A stretch of 64,000 nucleotides of DNA, taken from contig CAWGLY010000005.1 of the NCBI GenBank assembly GCA_963823505.1, positions 1,116,001-1,180,000 on the forward strand. Reading direction: 5' to 3'. Of this stretch, positions 8,552 through 17,760 are shown piece after piece. Source of the stretch: DATHZQ01 sp963823505 (GTDB lineage: Bacteria > Actinomycetota > Acidimicrobiia > Spongiisociales > UBA5794). Each line of letters starts with the position of its first letter. Positions within the stretch are counted from its first letter, which is position 1. A program made the position numbers and the translations under genes. The notes below the pieces were generated by a model. The model did not search any database. It had not been told where the DNA came from and saw nothing but the letters and a program-made list of their open reading frames with translations.

Positions 8552-9871
8552 GTGTCAAAACGAGTGGTCGTTGTCGGTGGAGGCTGGTCCGGATGCGCCG
8601 CGGCGTTGGCGGCCTACCAAGCCGGCGCCGGTTCGGTCGTGCTGGTCGAGCGGACGGACTATTTGCTCGGAACCGGTCTCGTCGGAGGGATCATGAGGAA
8701 CAACGGGCGCTTCACTGCGGCCGAAGAAATGATCGCCATGGGCGGCGGCACACTCTTCGAGATCTGCGACGACCTCTCGGTGCACACGAATTTCTCGTTC
8801 CCAGGCCACGAGCACGCCTCCCTCTATGACGTCACCCTCATCGAACCGGCAGTACGGCGATGTCTGGTCGAGACCGGTATCGACATTCGCCTCGTCCACC
8901 GGGTCACCAAGGTGGCCCGGGACAACGGATCGATCACCGGCATCCATCTCGAAAACGGACGCACCATCGAAGGCGACATCTTCATCGACGCCACCGGAAC
9001 GGTCGGTCCGCAGAAGAACTGCAAGAAATACGGGGCGAGCTGTGTCATGTGCATCGTGCGCTGCCCCACGTTCGGCGCCAGGACGAGCATCTCCGGGCTG
9101 GTCGGCGCCGAGGATCGCAACGGTCAACGATCCGACGGCCAGGTTGGTGTGATGAGCGGCTCCTGCAAGCTCAGCAAGGACTCGCTCGCCCCAGAGCTGC
9201 ACAAGAAGCTCGACGAGGAAGGCCTGGTCATCGTGCCACTCCCCACCGCGGCCGCCGAGAAGAACCACGCCAAACTCGGCGCCAAGGCGTGCCAGCAATA
9301 TGCGCTGCCGGCCTACGCAGACAACGTCATCCTGCTCGACACCGGACAAGCCAAGATGATGACCTCGTACATGCCGCTCGACGACCTGCGCATGGTCCCC
9401 GGCTTCGAGAACGCCCGCTACGAAGACCCCTACTCGGGCTCGCTCGGCAACTCGATCCGGTACCTCGACGTCACCAGGCGTGACGACACCATGAAGGTGG
9501 AGTGCGAGGTCGACAACCTCTACTGCGGCGGCGAGAAGGCCGGGCTCCTGGTGGGTCACACCGAAGCGATCGTCACCGGCACGCTGGCAGGCCACAACGC
9601 CGTGCGTCAGCTCATGGGCCAGCACCCCGTCGAGCTACCCCACGACCTCGCCACAGGAGATGCCATCACCTACGTGCGTGAGGAGATGGACAAGCCGGGC
9701 GGCATGGCCAAGAAGTACACGTTCTCCGGCTCGGTGTTCTTCGATCGCATGAAGGAACGAGGCCGCTACACCACCGACATCGAGCTGATCCGCAAACGAG
9801 TCGACGCCATGGGCATGACCGGGGTGTTCAAGAACGCCGTCACCAACCCGCTGCCTCGTGTCGTCGTCTGA
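8552..9871 (+). CDS. FAD-dependent oxidoreductase with Cys cluster
   Basis: The 439-residue protein starts with a Rossmann dinucleotide motif (VVVVGGGWSGCAAA, G9-G14) and has a second FAD-contact IFIDATGT near 144-150, typical of the FAD_oxidored group. A cluster C157-x6-C164-x2-C167-x3-C171 in the middle suggests a metal or iron-sulfur site, or a redox disulfide. The GTG start at 8552 is set by GAGGAGGG about 10 bases upstream. The FAD-binding half runs to about residue 400 with VDNLYCGGEKAG near the cofactor tail. The substrate is unknown. Its promoter shares an operator with a peptide-type ABC operon, so it may oxidise an imported compound. Confidence 0.8.
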   Translation: MSKRVVVVGGGWSGCAAALAAYQAGAGSVVLVERTDYLLGTGLVGGIMRNNGRFTAAEEMIAMGGGTLFEICDDLSVHTNFSFPGHEHASLYDVTLIEPAVRRCLVETGIDIRLVHRVTKVARDNGSITGIHLENGRTIEGDIFIDATGTVGPQKNCKKYGASCVMCIVRCPTFGARTSISGLVGAEDRNGQRSDGQVGVMSGSCKLSKDSLAPELHKKLDEEGLVIVPLPTAAAEKNHAKLGAKACQQYALPAYADNVILLDTGQAKMMTSYMPLDDLRMVPGFENARYEDPYSGSLGNSIRYLDVTRRDDTMKVECEVDNLYCGGEKAGLLVGHTEAIVTGTLAGHNAVRQLMGQHPVELPHDLATGDAITYVREEMDKPGGMAKKYTFSGSVFFDRMKERGRYTTDIELIRKRVDAMGMTGVFKNAVTNPLPRVVV

Positions 9872-9895
9872 AACGGCCCGTACCCCAAGGCCCCA

Positions 9896-10540
9896 TCATT
9901 CGCCTTCGCCAAGGGACTCGACCACGTGCTCACCGTGCAGCCGGGTGAGCCGCTCCGCCAGGTCCGCCTCGCCTGAAGCCACTGCATCGAGGATGGCCTC
10001 GTGCTCTTGCCAGGAGTACTCGGAACGGGACTGGAGCAGGCTGGACACGATCCACTCGGTCTTGGCGGGAAGGGACTCCAGCTCGGCGTAGAGATGCGCA
10101 TTGCCGCCCGCCCTGGCGAGATCCAGGTGGAACCGGGTGTGGGCGCTGCTGGCCGTGGCATGATCGCCCGAGACACTCGCCGACTTCCCTTCCTCCACTG
10201 CCTCGCGCAACCCGGCGATCGCATCGGGCGTGACCCGCTCTGCCGCCAGCCGGGCCGCCAGGCCCTCGAGGGTTCCTCGCACCGCAAGCACGTCTGCGGC
10301 CTCGTCCCTCGTCACTTCCACCACCACCGAGCCGCGACCTGGCCGGTTCTCGATCAGTCCTTCGGCTTCGAGCACCCGCAGTGCCTCACGAACCGGGATG
10401 CGCGAGACGCTCATGTCGGCGGCGAGCTGCTCCTGCTTCAGTCGCTGTCCAGGCGCCAGATCACCCGCAAGGATCGCGGCTCTGATCTCGGCCGCTACGA
10501 GGTCGCCGAGATTTGCATGCGACTGCCCGAGCCCCCTCAT
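9896..10540 (-). CDS. GntR-family (FCD) regulator 1
   Basis: The 214 residues hold a GntR winged helix near 12-75 (EIRAAILAGDLAPGQRLKQEQLAADMSVSRIPVREALRVLEAEGLI) and a C-terminal FCD helical ligand domain with metal-ligand-like His (RFHLDLARAGGN; EHEAILDAV; LHGEHV). It is the last gene of the ABC transporter operon, 4 bases after the SDR gene, and converges on the FAD oxidoreductase. It is a good candidate to bind the 15-bp operators found at three places nearby, though the second FCD regulator at 17060 is an equal candidate. Confidence 0.9.
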   Translation of the reverse strand: MRGLGQSHANLGDLVAAEIRAAILAGDLAPGQRLKQEQLAADMSVSRIPVREALRVLEAEGLIENRPGRGSVVVEVTRDEAADVLAVRGTLEGLAARLAAERVTPDAIAGLREAVEEGKSASVSGDHATASSAHTRFHLDLARAGGNAHLYAELESLPAKTEWIVSSLLQSRSEYSWQEHEAILDAVASGEADLAERLTRLHGEHVVESLGEGE

Positions 10541-10544
10541 CAGG

Positions 10545-11315
10545 TCAGAACCCTCTCGTCAGGCCGCCGTCGATGCGGAACGTCGCACCGGTGATGTATC
10601 TCGCCCGCTCGCTCACCAGGAACAGGACGAGATCAGCCAGCTCCTCGGCCCGCCCCAGACGCCCCAGTGGCACGGCGGCCACGTGCGCCTCCCTCACGTC
10701 TTCGACGCTGCGGCCCTCTGCGGCCGACTTCGCCGCCTCAAACCGCCCCAGTGCACCGGTGTCGAACTGACCAGGCACGACCACATTCACCGTCACTTCC
10801 GGGGCAAGCTCCAAGGCAAGCGATCGTGCCGCTGCCGCTACGCCGCTGCGGAACACGGACGACAAGGCCAGATCGGGTGACGCTTCGAGCACCGAACGGG
10901 CGGTCATGAACACCATGCGCCCTGCCCCGCCTTCCCGCAGCGCCGTGATGGCCGCCTGCGCCGCCAGCAGCTGGGGGCGCAACATCGACCGGTATCCCGC
11001 ATCGACGGCGTCGAATCCACCCTCGACGAGACCCCCCGGCTTCCCACCGCCCGTATTGCCCACGAAGATGTCCAAACCGCCGAGTGCGTCGAGTGCGTTG
11101 GCAACGACTCCTTGGGCGCCGCCCTCTTCCGTCAGATCACCTGTGATCGCGGCGACGGCACCGATCTCGGCGGCGACTGCCGTGAGCCGCTCCTCGTTGC
11201 GCCCTGTCACGGCGACCTGGGCGCCTTCGGCGGCCAGCCCTGTGGCGATCGCCCGCCCCATGCCGGAAGAGGACCCCAGCACCAACGCCCGCTTGCCGCC
11301 GAGTCCCAGGTCCAT
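10545..11315 (-). CDS. Atypical short-chain dehydrogenase (SDR)
   Basis: The 256-residue Rossmann protein has the NADP-binding GSSSGMG near 14-20, the NTGGG segment and the C-terminal YITGATFRIDGGLTRG of FabG-like SDRs. The usual YxxxK active site is absent: the region reads SSVFRSGVAAAARSL, with Phe where Tyr is expected and no Lys four residues on. A known SDR subgroup (BKR-like) lacks this pair, so catalysis may differ or the protein may only bind a ligand. Its ATG shares one base with the stop of the upstream ABC ATPase gene (TGATG), so it belongs to the transporter operon. Confidence 0.85.
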   Translation of the reverse strand: MDLGLGGKRALVLGSSSGMGRAIATGLAAEGAQVAVTGRNEERLTAVAAEIGAVAAITGDLTEEGGAQGVVANALDALGGLDIFVGNTGGGKPGGLVEGGFDAVDAGYRSMLRPQLLAAQAAITALREGGAGRMVFMTARSVLEASPDLALSSVFRSGVAAAARSLALELAPEVTVNVVVPGQFDTGALGRFEAAKSAAEGRSVEDVREAHVAAVPLGRLGRAEELADLVLFLVSERARYITGATFRIDGGLTRGF

Positions 11316-12328
11316 CAAGCGCTCGAAGCCATGTGAATGGGAGGGATCTCCCCGATGAAATGGCACGCGGCTTCGTGGCCTGCGGCAACGGGCCGGAGCA
11401 CAGGCGACTCCTCCCGGCATCGATCCTTGGCGAACGGACACCGCGACGAGAACCGGCACCCAGGCGGCGGATCGATGAGGTCGGGCACGTCGCCTGCGAC
11501 CATCACCCGTCTCCGCTTCGACTCGATCTCCGGGTCGGGGATCGGCACTGCGGAGAGCAGTGCCTGGGTATAGGGGTGGGCCGGGTTGTCGTACACCGAT
11601 TTCTTGTCGGCCACCTCGACGAGCTGCCCGGCGTACATGATGGCGATCCGATCCGAGATGTGCCGCACGACGGAGAGATCGTGAGCAATGAAGAGATACG
11701 TCAGGTTGAGCTCCGAACGAAGATCTTGCATGAGGTTGACGATTTGGGCCTGGATCGACACATCGAGGGCCGAGACCGGCTCGTCGGCGATGAGCAGCTC
11801 GGGCTTCAGCGCCAACGCCCGGGCGATGCCGATGCGCTGTCGCTGGCCCCCGCTGAAGGCGTGGGGATAGCGATCGACCGTGTCCGCCGGCATACCGACG
11901 ATGTCGAGAAACTCCTGGACGTCGGTGCGAGCATCTTCGATCCGGTTGATCAACCCATGGACCAGGAGCGGCTCTGCCACGATCTGCAGCACGGTGTGCC
12001 CGGGATTCAGGCTGTCGTACGGGTCCTGGTGCACCGGCTGCATGTGCCGCCGCAGCCTGCGCAGGTCCTCGCCCTCCAGATTCGTGATGTCCTCACCACG
12101 GAACCGTACGGTGCCCGTCGCCGCAGGAACGCGACGCAGGATCGCCCGGCCGGTCGTGGTCTTGCCCGAGCCCGACTCCCCCACCAGGCCTAGCACCTCC
12201 CCAGGCGCGATCGAGAAACTGATGTGATCGACGGCCGAGAGGTACTGCCGCTCAGAACCCCAGAAACCCTTGCGTCCCATGTCAAACCAGACGCTGAGAT
12301 CGGTGACCTCGACGAGCGGCTCAGCCAT
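11315..12328 (-). CDS. Peptide-type ABC transporter ATPase (OppF/DppF)
   Basis: The 337-residue ATPase shows Walker A (GESGSGKTT), Q-loop (HQDPYDSLNPGHT), signature (FSGGQRQRIGIARAL), Walker B (LLIADEPVSALD) and the switch His (FIAHDLSVV). The C-terminal oligopeptide/dipeptide extension holds PPPGCRFSSRCPFAKDRC, whose cysteines bind an Fe-S cluster in some DppD/F proteins. It overlaps the upstream ATPase gene by 8 bases. The heterodimer energises import through the two permeases encoded in the same operon. Confidence 0.93.
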   Translation of the reverse strand: MAEPLVEVTDLSVWFDMGRKGFWGSERQYLSAVDHISFSIAPGEVLGLVGESGSGKTTTGRAILRRVPAATGTVRFRGEDITNLEGEDLRRLRRHMQPVHQDPYDSLNPGHTVLQIVAEPLLVHGLINRIEDARTDVQEFLDIVGMPADTVDRYPHAFSGGQRQRIGIARALALKPELLIADEPVSALDVSIQAQIVNLMQDLRSELNLTYLFIAHDLSVVRHISDRIAIMYAGQLVEVADKKSVYDNPAHPYTQALLSAVPIPDPEIESKRRRVMVAGDVPDLIDPPPGCRFSSRCPFAKDRCREESPVLRPVAAGHEAACHFIGEIPPIHMASSA

Positions 12329-13328
12329 GCGGCACGTCCGACGTGTCGTTCAGCGGGTAGCGACACGCTACGCCGCGCATCCCGCCGGCTGGCGGCAACA
12401 GCGGCTCCTCCTGCTGACACTCGTCCGTGGCGTACTCACATCGCTGGCGGAAGGAGCATCCATGCACGGGGTTCCGCAGATCTGGGGGCGACCCTGCGAT
12501 CGCGTAGAGGCGGGGCACGATCACGTCGAGTCGCGGGGTCGACTTCAGGAGACCCACCGTGTAGGGATGGCTGGGATTGGCGAACAACTCCCGCGCCGAG
12601 CCCTGCTCGATGAAGCGCCCTGCATACATCACCTCGATGCGGTGACACACCCCTGCGACCACGGCCAGATCATGGGTGATCAGGACGACGGCGAGACCGA
12701 GCCTCTGCTGCAGGTCGGCGAGCAGCTCCAGAATCTGCGCCTGGATGGTGACGTCGAGCGCAGTGGTCGGTTCGTCGGCGATCAGCAGCTCGGGCTCACA
12801 CGCAAGTGCCATGGCGATCATGGCCCGCTGCCGCATGCCTCCTGAGAACTCGTGGGGGTACTGCTCGAATCGCTGCTTCGGGTTGGACATCCCGACCAAT
12901 CCCAACAACTCGACGGCGCGGGCGGTTGCATCTCGCTTGTTCATGCCGAGATGGTGGCGGAGCACCTCGTTGATCTGATCCCCGATCGAGATCAGCGGGT
13001 TGAACGACGTCATCGGGTTCTGGAACACCATGGAGGCTTCTTTGCCACGCATGGCCCTGGCTCGGGCCTTGGCACGCCGGCCCTTGACCAGCGACTCGCC
13101 CTTCCACAGGATGTCCCCGCCCGTGATCTTGCCCGGCAGGTCGATCAGCCCGAGAATCGCACGAGCCGTCACGCTCTTGCCCGAGCCGGACTCACCGACA
13201 ATGCCAAGGGTTTCGCCGGCAGCAAGCTCCAGGTTCACCCCGCGCACGGCCCGCACCGTGCCTTGCGGCGTGAAGAACGACACTGCGAGATCGTTGACCT
13301 CGAGAAGCGGGGTTGCGGCAGCCGTCAC
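12321..13328 (-). CDS. Peptide-type ABC transporter ATPase (OppD/DppD)
   Basis: The 335-residue ATPase has Walker A GESGSGKSV, Q-loop FQNPMTSFNPLIS, signature FSGGMRQRAMIAMAL, Walker B LLIADEPTTALD and switch ITHDLAVV. The C-terminal extension holds a Cys motif around HGCSFRQRCEYATDEC. It begins one base after the OppC-like gene ends. It is the partner of the following OppF-like protein in the usual OppBCDF order. Confidence 0.93.
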   Translation of the reverse strand: MTAAATPLLEVNDLAVSFFTPQGTVRAVRGVNLELAAGETLGIVGESGSGKSVTARAILGLIDLPGKITGGDILWKGESLVKGRRAKARARAMRGKEASMVFQNPMTSFNPLISIGDQINEVLRHHLGMNKRDATARAVELLGLVGMSNPKQRFEQYPHEFSGGMRQRAMIAMALACEPELLIADEPTTALDVTIQAQILELLADLQQRLGLAVVLITHDLAVVAGVCHRIEVMYAGRFIEQGSARELFANPSHPYTVGLLKSTPRLDVIVPRLYAIAGSPPDLRNPVHGCSFRQRCEYATDECQQEEPLLPPAGGMRGVACRYPLNDTSDVPHG

Positions 13329-13329
13329 G

Positions 13330-14283
13330 TCAGAGGTTCCCGTCTTTGACGCTGTCGGCGGCGAACCGTTTTGCCCTGGCCAGCGGATTTGTCCTGACTC
13401 GCAGCCAACTCGCCACCATGTTGGCGCTGAGCACCGTCAACGCGATCGCGATACCGGGGAACGTCACGAGCCACCACGAGTTGAAGATGTAGTCGCGACC
13501 GATGGCGACGTCGAGGCCCCACGACGTCTGCGGCGGCTGGATGCCGAGACCGAGGAACGACAACGCCGCCTCGGCCAGGATGATGCGGGCGAACTCGAGG
13601 ATGACAAGGGTCAACAATGGCGCCGCCAATCCGGGCAAGATGTGACGGAAGATCACTCGCCGTGACCTGGCTCCAATCAGCTCAGCGGCCTCGACGTAGC
13701 CTCGCTCCTTCAACGAGAGCACCGCACCGCGCGTCACTCTGGCGTACACCATCCAACCGTTGATCGACAGCACGATGATGACCGTGGTGGCGCTGGGACC
13801 GACCACGGTGAGGATGATCAGTGCCAACAGCAAGCCGGGGAATGCCACCTGGGTGTCGACGATCCGCATGATGGTTGCATCGGTCTTGCCGCCCTTGTAG
13901 CCGGAGACAAGACCGGCGACCACCCCAACGGTCCCGGCGATCGCCACGACGGCGAACCCGACGAGCATGGAGATGCGGGCTCCCATGATGAGGCGTGACA
14001 GCACATCGCGCCCGAGGTTGTCGGTGCCCAGGAGGTGGGCACTCGTCCCTTCCGCCGTCCACGCCGGCGGCAGGAGCCGCTCGCTGAGCTGCTGGGCAGC
14101 AGGGTCGTAGGGGACGATGAGCGGGGCAAAGACGGCAACCACGACGAGGAACACGAGAAACGACATTCCCAGAAACGCCGCCTTGTCTTTCCACAAGTCG
14201 CGGAAGAAGCCGTCGGCCACCGCAACCGCCGGTTCCGGGACGCTGGCGCCGCCTTGCAACACCTCTGGTGTCGTGGCGGTCAT
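13330..14283 (-). CDS. Peptide-type ABC permease (OppC/DppC)
   Basis: The 317-residue inner-membrane permease has an N-terminal cytoplasmic segment, a first helix near 35-55 (FLGMSFLVFLVVVAVFAPLI), the GTDNLGRDVLSRLI signature and the EAA loop near EAAELIGARSRRVIFRHILP, which docks onto the ATPase. The length and the LLGTDNLGRD motif are those of the DppC type. The ATG overlaps the stop of the OppB-like gene by four bases. Confidence 0.93.
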   Translation of the reverse strand: MTATTPEVLQGGASVPEPAVAVADGFFRDLWKDKAAFLGMSFLVFLVVVAVFAPLIVPYDPAAQQLSERLLPPAWTAEGTSAHLLGTDNLGRDVLSRLIMGARISMLVGFAVVAIAGTVGVVAGLVSGYKGGKTDATIMRIVDTQVAFPGLLLALIILTVVGPSATTVIIVLSINGWMVYARVTRGAVLSLKERGYVEAAELIGARSRRVIFRHILPGLAAPLLTLVILEFARIILAEAALSFLGLGIQPPQTSWGLDVAIGRDYIFNSWWLVTFPGIAIALTVLSANMVASWLRVRTNPLARAKRFAADSVKDGNL

Positions 14284-15200
14284 ACGAGCTGGATCCTCGG
14301 ATCGATGGCCCTGTAGACGAAATCGAGCGAGATGTTCACCACAACAACAACGACCGCCACGACGAACACGATCGCCTGCAGCAGGATGAGGTCCTGCTGC
14401 TGGATCGCCTCAATCGCCATGAAGCCGATCCCCGGCCAGGCGAAGACCGTCTCAACCACTACGGAATAGCCGGCGATCGCCCTGATCAACTCCCACCCCG
14501 TCAATGTGACGACGGGGTTCGATGCGTTGCGAAACGCGTGCACGAATACGGTCCGCGACTCTGGCATGCCTTTCGCCCGCGACGTCTCGACGTACTGCGA
14601 TTGCATCTCGTCCAGCATCGAGGAGCGCACCATCATCGTCAGCCGGCCGAACGCCGGTAACGCCAGCGTCACCGCCGGCAGGATCAGGTGCTGGATGCTG
14701 CCTGACCCCGATGTCGGTAACCACTTGAGGTTGACGCCAAACACGAGGATGAGCATCAGCCCGAGCCAGAACTGGGGCACCGAAAGCCCCAGCAGGCTGC
14801 CGCCGACCAAGGTGCGATCGATCCACGATCCCGGATGGAGAGCAGCGAACACCCCGACAGGAATCGCGAACACGACGGCGAGACCGAGGCCGGCGAGCAC
14901 GAGGATCACCGTTCGGGGGAGCACCTCGCTGATGATCTCGAAGGCCGGGCGGCCCTGCCACAACGACTCGCCGAAGTCGAGCGTGACCGCTCCTTGCAGG
15001 AAATCCCAGAACTGGGCGGGAATGGACTGATCGAGGCCGAGGGCGGCGGCAAACGAGGCCCGCTCCTCGGCCGTCGCCTCCAACGGGAGCATCAGGGATA
15101 CCGGGTCACCGATCAGCCGCGTCACCACAAACACGATCACGGTGACGCCGACGATGACAACGAACCCCTGAAGCGCCCGCTGGAGGACAAATCGGCCCAT
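14280..15200 (-). CDS. Peptide-type ABC permease (OppB/DppB)
   Basis: The 306-residue permease has six predicted helices, an N-terminal RALQGFVVIVGVTVIVFVV segment and the conserved ETSRAKGMPESRTVFVHAFRN EAA loop. It follows the binding-protein gene by 16 bases. It pairs with the OppC-like subunit to form the transmembrane channel. Nothing in the sequence gives the cargo; oligopeptides, nickel, opines and glycosides are all known for this family. Confidence 0.93.
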   Translation of the reverse strand: MGRFVLQRALQGFVVIVGVTVIVFVVTRLIGDPVSLMLPLEATAEERASFAAALGLDQSIPAQFWDFLQGAVTLDFGESLWQGRPAFEIISEVLPRTVILVLAGLGLAVVFAIPVGVFAALHPGSWIDRTLVGGSLLGLSVPQFWLGLMLILVFGVNLKWLPTSGSGSIQHLILPAVTLALPAFGRLTMMVRSSMLDEMQSQYVETSRAKGMPESRTVFVHAFRNASNPVVTLTGWELIRAIAGYSVVVETVFAWPGIGFMAIEAIQQQDLILLQAIVFVVAVVVVVVNISLDFVYRAIDPRIQLV

Positions 15201-15216
15201 TCAGCTCAGCCTTTCG

Positions 15217-16794
15217 TCAGCCGGTCACTGACATCTCGCTCACCAGCAGCTTGGCATCAACACGGGGTTGCCACTGCAGACGCTCACTCGCGCCGTAGCT
15301 GTCCTCGATGTTCAGCAGGAACGCAAAGTACGCATCGTCGCACGCCCGAGCCGTTGCCTGGTGGTAGAGCTCCTCACGTGCCGCAACATCCGTCTCGACT
15401 GCAGCGTCGTTCACCCAAGCGAGCATTTCCGGATCCTGGTTGGACGAGCCGATGCCGTCAGGCGAGTAGTAGGTACCGAGCTGGCGGCTCGGATCCAGCA
15501 GATCGTTCGAACTGGACACGAAGATGGACGCGGCCCGTGTCTCCCGGTCGAACAGCCGGTTCAGATACTCACCGAACTCGAAGATCTCCACGTTGGGCTC
15601 CAAGCCGACCTCGGACCAGTAGTTGGCGACGGCCTCGATCAGCTCACGGTCCTTCAACCAGCGTCCCGACTCGCCCACCACGTCGATCACGGCGCCTTCA
15701 GCCCCCGCCTCCGCAATGAGCTCACGAGCCAGCTCTGGGTTGTACTCGTATGCCGACAGGTTGGGGTTGAAGCCGAACACCGTCGAGCTGAGGATCTGAC
15801 ATTGGTCGACGACGGCGGCACCGCCGTACAGCGCATCAGCCAGGGCTTGCTTGTCGATCGCGTAGTTCATGGCCTGCCGCACCCGGACATCGGCCGTCGG
15901 GCCGTCGATGGTGCTCAGGATCATGATGGGGTGCTCCAAGCCGACAACGCTGGCCGCCTTGGGGGCAACCCCGGCATCGTCCGGCGACAGGTTGGTGATC
16001 AGGTCGATCTCCCCCGACAGGAGACCCGACAGCCGCGTGCCTGATTCCTCGATGAACCGGAAGGTGGCTTGGTCGATCGCGGGCGCACCTCCCCAGTAGT
16101 CGGGGTTGGCGGCAAGAACAACGCTGCTCCCTCGATCCCAAGAAACGAACTCGTACGGACCGGTCCCCACCGGGTTCTCGTCGAACCCCTCACCGACTGC
16201 GGAGGCGTCGATGACCTTGAGCCAGTACAGCTTCGCCGGGAGGATCGGGTCCGGGCCGCTGGTGGTGAATCGTACGGTCATGTCATCAACAGCCTCGACG
16301 CTTGCGATCGAACCGAAGAAGCCCGACTGCTCCGACTCGTCACCAAGGCTGATGAGTCGCTCGAACGACGCAACAACCGCGGCGGCATCCAGCGGGGTGC
16401 CGTTGGTAAAGGACACACCGTCACGAAGGGTGACTTCCCAGGTGGTGTCGTCGATCTGGGTGGGAAGCTCCGCAGCGAGCGACGGCTGGAGTTGACCCTG
16501 CGGATCACGTGACAGCAGCGTCTCGTAGATGTTGTCGTTGATGGCACGCTCGCCGCCGTCGTCGCGCAGATGCGGGTCGAGCGTCGATGGCTCGGAACCG
16601 ATGGCGATCACGATCTCGCCGCCGGCCGCAGCGCCGCCGTCTCCTGCTGCTGCGGTGGTGTCGGAGCCGGCGTCTGCTGCCGCCGTCGTGTCGGCGCTGT
16701 CGTCGTCGCCTCCACAGGCGGCCGCTATCAACGCCACGACCATCACGAGCATCAGGAGCGGACGCAACGGGTACTTTCGCAGTTCTCTCCGCAT
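15217..16794 (-). CDS. ABC substrate-binding lipoprotein (SBP family 5)
   Basis: The 525-residue protein has a type II signal peptide (lipobox IAAACGG), then a Ser/Ala/Asp-rich linker up to about residue 58. The family 5 extracellular fold follows, with EPSTLDPHLRDDGGERAINDNIYETLL and VGTGPYEFVSWDRGSSVVLAANPDYW. It is first in the transporter operon and by far the best place to look for cargo specificity. A GGAGGAGAGA ribosome site precedes the ATG at 16794. The 15-bp operator at 16966-16980 lies in the upstream divergent gap. Confidence 0.93.
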   Translation of the reverse strand: MRRELRKYPLRPLLMLVMVVALIAAACGGDDDSADTTAAADAGSDTTAAAGDGGAAAGGEIVIAIGSEPSTLDPHLRDDGGERAINDNIYETLLSRDPQGQLQPSLAAELPTQIDDTTWEVTLRDGVSFTNGTPLDAAAVVASFERLISLGDESEQSGFFGSIASVEAVDDMTVRFTTSGPDPILPAKLYWLKVIDASAVGEGFDENPVGTGPYEFVSWDRGSSVVLAANPDYWGGAPAIDQATFRFIEESGTRLSGLLSGEIDLITNLSPDDAGVAPKAASVVGLEHPIMILSTIDGPTADVRVRQAMNYAIDKQALADALYGGAAVVDQCQILSSTVFGFNPNLSAYEYNPELARELIAEAGAEGAVIDVVGESGRWLKDRELIEAVANYWSEVGLEPNVEIFEFGEYLNRLFDRETRAASIFVSSSNDLLDPSRQLGTYYSPDGIGSSNQDPEMLAWVNDAAVETDVAAREELYHQATARACDDAYFAFLLNIEDSYGASERLQWQPRVDAKLLVSEMSVTG

Positions 16795-16965
16795 TCTCTC
16801 TCCTCCTCGGCTTCCCTCAATGACCGTCGAGCTCGGAGCTGAAGAAGCACGACTCGACAGATCGGGTTGAGGTACCTTCTCGGTTGGCTATCGATCCCTT
16901 GCGGCGGGCGACCTTGGCCGCTTGGTACCGGCGATCTCTGTCACCCGGACGCTCCGCCACCGTAA

Positions 16966-16980
16966 TGTATACTGTAGCCA
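16966..16980. promoter_or_regulatory. 15-bp palindromic operator, site 2
   Basis: TGTATACTGTAGCCA differs from the perfect palindrome at 8520 (TGGATATTGTATCCA) at three of 15 bases. It lies in the 265-base divergent gap between the ABC transporter operon (start 16794) and the second GntR gene (start 17060), where it could control both. Apart from this site and a ribosome site, nothing else is recognised in that gap. Confidence 0.6.
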
Positions 16981-17059
16981 AGGAGCAACTAGCCCGCTCA
17001 TTTCTCTGCGCCGGCGCCTGCGCAACCCATCGGACCGCACACGACACGGAAAGGGCACG

Positions 17060-17749
17060 ATGGCGACCCTCGACGAAGCACCTCGCGTCCTCCATGAAGT
17101 CGTCGCCGACCGGATCCGCAACGCCATCCTGAGTGGGGACCTCCAACCGGGCCAACGGCTCGTCGAAGATCGGCTCGCCCGGGAGCTCGACGTCTCCCGC
17201 CATCCGGTGCGTGAAGCCCTCCGCACACTCCAGCTCGAAGGTTTGGTGGACATCTCGCCGCGACGCGGCGCCACCGTTTCCACCGTGTCCGTGGAAGAGG
17301 CGGGTGAGCTCTACGAAGTCCTCGCCGCCCTCGACGGCCTGGCGGCACGGCTCGCTGCCGAGGTCTGCGACGACCATGGCCCTCCAGGTGCGACGCAGGT
17401 GCTCGACGACGCCGCGGCAATCATCACGGGGGCGACGCAAGGGTTCCCGCCGGCCGACCTGGAGATCCTCGCCCGCCTCAACCGCGAGTTCCACGTCCTG
17501 ATCGGTCGCGCCGGACACAACCACCAGCTCATCGACACCATCACCCCACTTCGGGACCGCATCCAGTGGATTCACGCAACGGTTGCACGCCGCCGTCCCG
17601 AACGGTCATGGGCCGAGCATCGGGCGATCCACCAGGCGATCATGAGCCACGATGCGGATCTGGCCGAGACGCTGGCAAGAGCCCACATCGATGCGGCCCG
17701 CACGCTCTACCTCGAGGATGCTTCCCAGAACGCCGCGGCAAGGCGCTGA
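17060..17749 (+). CDS. GntR-family (FCD) regulator 2
   Basis: The 229-residue regulator has a GntR winged helix near 10-75 (ADRIRNAILSGDLQPGQRL...VSRHPVREALRTLQLEGLV) and an FCD domain with the usual ligand residues (REFHVLIGRAGHN; EHRAIHQAI; RAHIDAAR). The start ATG at 17060 follows GGAAAGGG. It is divergent from the ABC transporter operon and convergent with the GYD gene. The operator in its own promoter region suggests autoregulation. It is the second FCD regulator in 8 kb; the two share only the general family pattern. Confidence 0.9.
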   Translation: MATLDEAPRVLHEVVADRIRNAILSGDLQPGQRLVEDRLARELDVSRHPVREALRTLQLEGLVDISPRRGATVSTVSVEEAGELYEVLAALDGLAARLAAEVCDDHGPPGATQVLDDAAAIITGATQGFPPADLEILARLNREFHVLIGRAGHNHQLIDTITPLRDRIQWIHATVARRRPERSWAEHRAIHQAIMSHDADLAETLARAHIDAARTLYLEDASQNAAARR

Positions 17750-17760
17750 TCCGCACGGCC

